Shown: one piece after another, positions 4,884 to 7,770 of the stretch
Layout: each line of letters starts with the position of its first letter
How positions within the stretch are numbered: position 1 is the stretch's first letter
DNA from: Prevotella sp. UBA4268
GTDB lineage: Bacteria > Bacteroidota > Bacteroidia > Bacteroidales > Bacteroidaceae
Length of the DNA stretch: 7,770 nt
Assembly: GCA_002395135.1 (NCBI GenBank)
Contig: DGWC01000024.1
Location: 1-7,770, forward strand
Direction: 5' to 3'
Translations under genes and position numbers: made by a program
The notes under the pieces: model-generated
Seen by the model: the letters and a program-made list of their open reading frames with translations, nothing else
What the model was told of the DNA's origin: nothing
Databases searched by the model: none

Positions 4884-5622
4884 GCGGCTGGGGGAAGAAC
4901 AGGTCCGCGAGGTCTATCTTGGCGGCTTTCTGGAGTGGGGTAGCGTGCTGTTCCAGGATGCTGCTCACGCTGACGGGGTGTCCGAACACGCCGCTGGCAG
5001 CCTCGGCAATGTCGTACCAGTCGCGGTAGGTCTGTCCGTCCTCGTCGGTGTCGGGGAAGAGAATGACGCGACGGTCTTCCAGCGGACGCAGTTTCGCCAC
5101 GTTCAGTTCCGTCTTGCCACCCGTGGCCATCCAGAGATAGTCGGGCTTCACCTCCGACATGATGACGGCCGTCGTCTCTGCCTCCATCACTGCCACAACT
5201 TCTTCCTTCTTCCATCTTCCTTCTTCCGCCAACAGGTGCAACCCAAACAGACAATGGTCATTGTTCCAGTCCTTTGGCAGCCGACCACTCTTCCGCAACA
5301 GGTAGGAAGCCCATGTCGGTTTGCGGTCGTGGTCGCGGTGACAGTCGGGGCGGTAGTGCATGATCTTGCCGTCGCGCAACAGGTCGCACTCGTCAATCTG
5401 CCAGAAGATGACGCCGCTGTCGCGACTGGCACCCAGCCGGTAGCGCTGTGCCGCCCGCTGCATCTGCTTTTCGCTGAGGTAGCCGTTACTGACCACCGCC
5501 CGGCAGAACTCTGATGCCGTGCCCAGTCGCTGCTGCCACAGCCGCCGACCCTCAGCCCGCTGCTCATCCAACCGCTTCCTCATTGCCTTGAACGTATGCT
5601 TGAATACCTCTTCCATCGTCAT
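4876..5622 (-). CDS. Toprim-domain primase-like protein (DUF6371-like)
   Basis: The 248-residue product resembles the DUF6371 proteins of Bacteroidales mobile elements. A conserved middle reads VIFWQIDE at 71-78 and GKIMHYRPD at 85-93, followed by FGLHLL at 126-131. A Toprim domain follows with acidic Glu147 in VVAVMEAETTAVIMSE, WMATGG at 164-169 and the DxD motif in ILFPDTDEDG (Asp191, Asp193). Toprim proteins of this kind bind metal and DNA in primases and related enzymes; primer synthesis is inferred. No cysteine cluster for a CHC2-type zinc finger is seen at the N-terminus. The ATG at 5622 is preferred to an upstream in-frame TTG at 5637. It follows the RepA-like ATPase gene, which supports a replication role. 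Confidence 0.75.
   Translation of the reverse strand: MTMEEVFKHTFKAMRKRLDEQRAEGRRLWQQRLGTASEFCRAVVSNGYLSEKQMQRAAQRYRLGASRDSGVIFWQIDECDLLRDGKIMHYRPDCHRDHDRKPTWASYLLRKSGRLPKDWNNDHCLFGLHLLAEEGRWKKEEVVAVMEAETTAVIMSEVKPDYLWMATGGKTELNVAKLRPLEDRRVILFPDTDEDGQTYRDWYDIAEAASGVFGHPVSVSSILEQHATPLQKAAKIDLADLFFPQPQV
5202..5227. repeat. Direct repeat in a pyrimidine-rich tract
   Basis: The 12-mer CTTCCTTCTTCC occurs twice, at 5202-5213 and 5216-5227, separated by AT, inside the Toprim gene. The 14-base period is not a multiple of three. The encoded piece is a charged EEGRWKKEE loop. The tract could cause polymerase slippage. Confidence 0.5.
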
Positions 5623-5664
5623 TGTCCTAACTCTCAATTCTCAATTTGAAAAACTTCCCCGCAT

Positions 5665-5731
5665 GAAGCCCTCCCCTCATATTGGAGTCCCCCATATAGG
5701 GGGACGGAAATATGGAGGGGTGAGGGGCTTC
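5665..5731. repeat. Nested palindromic element between the ATPase and Toprim genes
   Basis: The outer arms begin GAAGCCC (5665) and end GGGCTTC (5731) and are imperfectly complementary over about 20 bases. Inside is a perfect GTCCCCC/GGGGGAC stem (5687-5693 and 5699-5705) with an ATATA loop. Its compactness and position between two genes suggest a miniature, non-coding dispersed repeat; it could also attenuate or stabilise the operon mRNA. Confidence 0.55.
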
Positions 5732-5751
5732 TTTGACCTAAAGGTGCAAAG
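5731..5751. repeat. Small adjacent inverted repeat
   Basis: CTTTG-ACCT-aa-AGGT-g-CAAAG forms a 9-bp stem with one bulged G. It abuts the larger palindrome. It may be part of the same element or a separate operator; no promoter match is clear here. Confidence 0.35.
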
Positions 5752-5763
5752 TGTGGCACGCAA

Positions 5764-6909
5764 TCAGAAGGGCTCGCCGTCCTGATACAGTTCCGTCTGC
5801 ACGGGAGCCTGTGGCCTCAGGGCATAGATGACGTGAGACGCATGGTCGTACGACTTCATGATGACCTCTCCGTTGACAGCCTGTTCCAACAGCGAGTTAT
5901 AGAATTTCCACGAACGGATGTTCGACAGTCGGCACACCTCCGAGCGCAGTTCCGCACCCGTCACCTGTTGCCGTCCGCCGATGGCATCGCTGAAGAGCCG
6001 CCGCACATCCACCTGCCACAGGTCGTGCTCATCGTGGCGGATATAGTCGGCATTCAGTTGCGGATAGCCGTCCGTCTTGTCCTTGCTGCCACCGTCTGTC
6101 GGTACGCCACATGATACGGGCAGACCGTCGTCACCCACTTCAAAATACATCGTCCGCTCGATGTCATACTTGCGGGTCAATGTCTGCTCCAGCGAGAAGA
6201 TGCGCTGTGGCATCAACTTCTCGCAACTATACACCTCGAACGCCTTGTTCATCAGTTCCGTACCAATCCATCCACGCAGGTTGTGGTCCTCGCCGCTCTT
6301 GTTCTGGTGGAGCACACACACGATGCAACAGTCGTGTGCTGTGGCAAGGTGCATCAGTTCCTCCATCACCTCCTGCGCCAACACACCGTCGTTGATGTCG
6401 TTCACCAGGTCGCGGATGCCGTCGACAATCACCAGGTCGGGCTTGCATCTCCTCACCGCCTCGCACAACAGGTTGCGCCGTTCCTTCCATGCCACGCCCC
6501 GTACGTTGAAAATGTCAAACAATTTCCCATCCCCGTCAACCATCCTCATCACCCTATTCCTGAGGATGTCCTGTGTCGATTCGTCGCTTTGCTCCGTGTC
6601 GTACCACAGTAGCCTGAGCGGATCATCACCAATCCTCTGGAATGCCAGCACATCGCGACTCTGACAGCACGCCATCAGCATCGAGGTGACGAACGTCTTA
6701 CCTGACTTCGCCTTACCCGTTATCGCCACCAGTTCTCGCCTCGGGAAACACGGCTTGTCATACAGCTGGAACAGGAATTCCATCTTCGGCAACTCCTTCT
6801 CCGGCGTAATTCTCAATTGCTCCAGCAACAGCATCTGCGGGCTCAGCGCCGTCTCCTCACCCGCATGTTCCAGTTCCGCATCCAACTGGCTCATCACATT
6901 CTCATTCAT
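5764..6909 (-). CDS. RecA-fold ATPase, RepA/AAA_25-type helicase-like protein
   Basis: The 381-residue protein carries a RecA-fold ATPase: Walker A GKAKSGKT at 65-72, acidic WYDTEQ at 102-107 with probable catalytic Glu106, Walker B LVIVDGIRD at 159-167 with Asp163, and a VLHQNK sensor-like motif with His201. This arrangement is that of RepA-like hexameric helicases and AAA_25 proteins of plasmids, phages and integrative elements, which unwind DNA during replication. The C-terminal part (about 300-360) may form a winged helix, as RSEVCRLSNIRSWKFYNSLL suggests. It precedes the Toprim gene on the same strand by 141 bases. The start ATG at 6909 has no Shine-Dalgarno sequence, as usual in this phylum, and is backed by a promoter at 6941-6972. 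Confidence 0.85.
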   Translation of the reverse strand: MNENVMSQLDAELEHAGEETALSPQMLLLEQLRITPEKELPKMEFLFQLYDKPCFPRRELVAITGKAKSGKTFVTSMLMACCQSRDVLAFQRIGDDPLRLLWYDTEQSDESTQDILRNRVMRMVDGDGKLFDIFNVRGVAWKERRNLLCEAVRRCKPDLVIVDGIRDLVNDINDGVLAQEVMEELMHLATAHDCCIVCVLHQNKSGEDHNLRGWIGTELMNKAFEVYSCEKLMPQRIFSLEQTLTRKYDIERTMYFEVGDDGLPVSCGVPTDGGSKDKTDGYPQLNADYIRHDEHDLWQVDVRRLFSDAIGGRQQVTGAELRSEVCRLSNIRSWKFYNSLLEQAVNGEVIMKSYDHASHVIYALRPQAPVQTELYQDGEPF

Positions 6910-6934
6910 AACTTCATTCGTTTGTTAAACTTTT

Positions 6935-7054
6935 ATGCCGCGAAGTTATACAAAACAAAAGACTCTGACAAAAATCGTCGGAGCCTTAGAAGCGTTATTA
7001 GAACATTTAGAATGTTTTTTAGAGCGTTCAGAAGTCAATTTAGAAGGTCGATGA
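6935..7054 (+). CDS. Possible 39-residue leucine-heptad micro-protein (weak)
   Basis: On the plus strand an ATG at 6935 opens a frame beginning MPRSYTKQKTLTKIVGA. It then repeats in heptads: LEALLEH, LECFLER, SEVNLEG, with Leu-Glu pairs spaced 4, 3, 4 residues. That would make an amphipathic helix or short coiled coil. It opposes the neighbouring genes and overlaps both the ATPase promoter and the end of the broken gene. No promoter or ribosome site supports it. The DNA repeat alone may explain the peptide pattern, so the coding call is tentative. Confidence 0.25.
   Translation: MPRSYTKQKTLTKIVGALEALLEHLECFLERSEVNLEGR
6941..6972 (-). promoter_or_regulatory. Promoter of the ATPase gene
   Basis: On the minus strand a TTTG (6972-6969) is followed after 20 bases by TAACTTCG (6948-6941), which matches TAnnTTTG at all but one position. 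The start codon is 32 bases beyond the -7 box. Spacing and sequence fit the Bacteroidetes sigma-ABfr pattern. Confidence 0.55.
6986..7045. repeat. TTAGAA array with a 21-bp period
   Basis: Six copies of TTAGAA or a one-base variant start at 6986, 6998, 7007, 7019, 7028 and 7040, with steps of 12, 9, 12, 9 and 12. This is three 21-bp units of two boxes each. The array lies upstream of the ATPase promoter and touches the end of the broken gene. It may be a protein-binding array or a low-complexity Bacteroidales repeat. Confidence 0.6.
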
Positions 7055-7552
7055 GCCGCTGGGCCAACCGTTGCATCTGCTCCGTTGCACCGTCCTCTTT
7101 CCATCTGTCGATGCTGCCAGACAACTTTCCGCTGACGATGGGCTTCTGGATGCTGTCGTAAGTACAGGGGAATGCCAGGGTCTTTTGCCAAGGCCACTCC
7201 TGCACCTCAGCACGAACTGGCGGATGCTGCCCGTGAAGCCTTCCATCTGATAGATGCGGTAGGCCACGGCCCATGCCGTGCTGGCCCACCAGTAGCCTTC
7301 TTCCATCGTCCGCTCCAGTGCCTTTGCCATCACCTCAGGCTGAATGATGCTCTTGCCTGTCCGTCGGACATGTTGGAAACTGATGGCCCCGTCCTTGTCC
7401 ATCGAGAAGTTCACTGTGTCCACGTGGTCGTTATGCTGCCCGACAGGGCCGTTGAAACTGTTGAAATTGATAAATATTGGCGCATTGCCGCGCTGACCAT
7501 TGCTCAGGCTCTCGCACAGGAGAGCCAATAATGATTCTTCTTCATTGCTCAT
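7035..7552 (-). pseudogene. Unidentified mobile-element gene broken by a 1-base frameshift
   Basis: The reading starts MSNEEESLLALLCESL and includes a polar repeat-like NFNSFNGPVG, a conserved-looking block YWWASTAWAVAYRIYQMEGFTGSI, and RQFVL. After that the frame loses sense, while the next frame continues QEWPWQKTLAFPCTYDS, KPIVSGKLSG, and RLAQRLIDLLN before a TGA at 7035-7037. Putting one G back in the CTGAGG at 7204-7209 (CTGGAGG) would join the two parts into about 172 residues. I know similar proteins from Bacteroidales elements but cannot name the family or function. It could be a true mutation, a sequencing error, or recoding. Confidence 0.7.
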
Positions 7553-7631
7553 AGTTGCTTAATTATTAAATGATGAATAATTATAGTAGACTTTAATTAA
7601 AAAAGGATGCGGGCAGTAACAGTAAGCTCAT
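7553..7631. other. AT-rich leader between the RNA candidate and the broken gene
   Basis: Seventy-nine bases with no coding capacity. On the minus strand a T6 tract (7604-7599) follows the long hairpin and might end a short transcript, although no hairpin directly abuts it. I find no clear TAnnTTTG promoter for the broken gene here, so that gene may be read through from the right. Confidence 0.35.
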
Positions 7632-7754
7632 CTACTCACAGGTATCGCCAAACACCTCGACACAGATGGATACCGCTAGAGCCCACACCCATATTCGAGT
7701 GTGAGCTAACAGCAGTCTTTCCGTGTCTCATTCTATTGGCGATTTTGTGAGTAG
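7632..7754 (-). ncRNA. Candidate structured RNA, five stacked helices
   Basis: Read on the minus strand, five helices nest in order. P1 is CUACUCACA with UGUGAGUAG (7754-7746/7640-7632). P2 is UCGCCAA with UUGGCGA (7742-7736/7651-7645). P3 is GACACGGA with UCUGUGUC (7727-7720/7666-7659). P4 is CUGCU with AGCGG (7715-7711/7677-7673). P5 is AGCUCACAC with GUGUGGGCU (7707-7699/7688-7680), closed by a 10-base loop. P3, P4 and P5 each contain one G-U pair that would be a mismatch on the plus strand, so RNA from the minus strand is favoured. I do not recognise a known family. A DNA function such as an origin or transfer hairpin remains possible. Confidence 0.5.
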
Positions 7755-7770
7755 TACAGAAAGCTGTCGC

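Noticed and set aside
4882..5514. 210-codon plus-strand frame
   Set aside because: It is antisense to the Toprim gene and composed of Val/Leu/His runs typical of the opposite strand of a GC-rich gene.
6164..6175. A further copy of the TCATACTTGCGG sequence of the third iteron
   Set aside because: It lies within the ATPase coding region, alone and out of phase with the array, encoding an ordinary RKYD stretch; probably chance.
6077..6664. 195-codon plus-strand frame
   Set aside because: It is antisense to the ATPase gene, which has clear Walker motifs; the peptide is Ser/Arg-rich low complexity.
7632..7754. Retron msr-msd or integron attC site
   Set aside because: No reverse transcriptase follows on the minus strand, and the attC core motifs (RYYYAAC / GTTRRRY) are not at the arm ends.

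Overview
The window looks like Bacteroidales DNA, probably from a Prevotella or Bacteroides relative. The reasons are promoter boxes of the TAnnTTTG type, start codons with weak or no Shine-Dalgarno, and a set of families I know mainly from that order: an HU protein with a Gly-rich tail and Ig-like domain, a 'smalltalk' micro-protein, a T7-lysozyme-type amidase, and a DUF6371-like Toprim protein. By eye, the left third is AT-richer (the TIR gene most of all) and positions about 3,000-7,500 are clearly GC-richer, so the window seems to join blocks of different origin. I see no integrase, relaxase, transposase, tRNA, rRNA or CRISPR array.

Region 1 (about 90-2,600, plus strand) is a conflict or defence-like island. 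A promoter with a dyad beside it drives a HipA-type kinase. Its stop overlaps, by ATGA, the start of a separate small protein carrying the HipA N-terminal subdomain. This is a split HipA (HipT/HipS-like), but with kinase first and small subunit second, and with no HipB repressor visible. A TIR-domain protein with an intact catalytic Glu and a helical C-terminal half follows after 73 bases, then a strong hairpin.

Region 2 (about 2,600-3,040) holds no intact gene. It contains a minus-strand C-terminal gene remnant and a long hairpin that probably ends the minus-strand operon.

Region 3 (3,043-4,517, minus strand) is a compact operon: HU-like DNA-binding protein, smalltalk micro-protein, and amidase. 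The micro-protein gene overlaps the amidase start. A TAnnTTTG box and a 20-bp dyad lie in front of the HU gene.

Region 4 (4,593-7,552, minus strand) looks like a replication or maintenance module of a mobile element. In transcription order it has an unidentified gene broken by one missing base, a RecA-fold ATPase of RepA type, a Toprim (primase-like) protein, and a 61-residue helix-turn-helix-like protein with an intrinsic terminator at its stop codon. It carries unusual DNA: three CATACTT iterons spaced exactly 22 bp, a 21-bp-period TTAGAA array, and a nested palindrome between two of the genes.

Region 5 (7,553-7,770) has no gene but holds a 123-nt, five-helix hairpin. Three positions that mismatch on the plus strand become G-U pairs on the minus strand, which suggests a structured RNA upstream of region 4. 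It and the reversed split HipA/TIR module are the most interesting observations.
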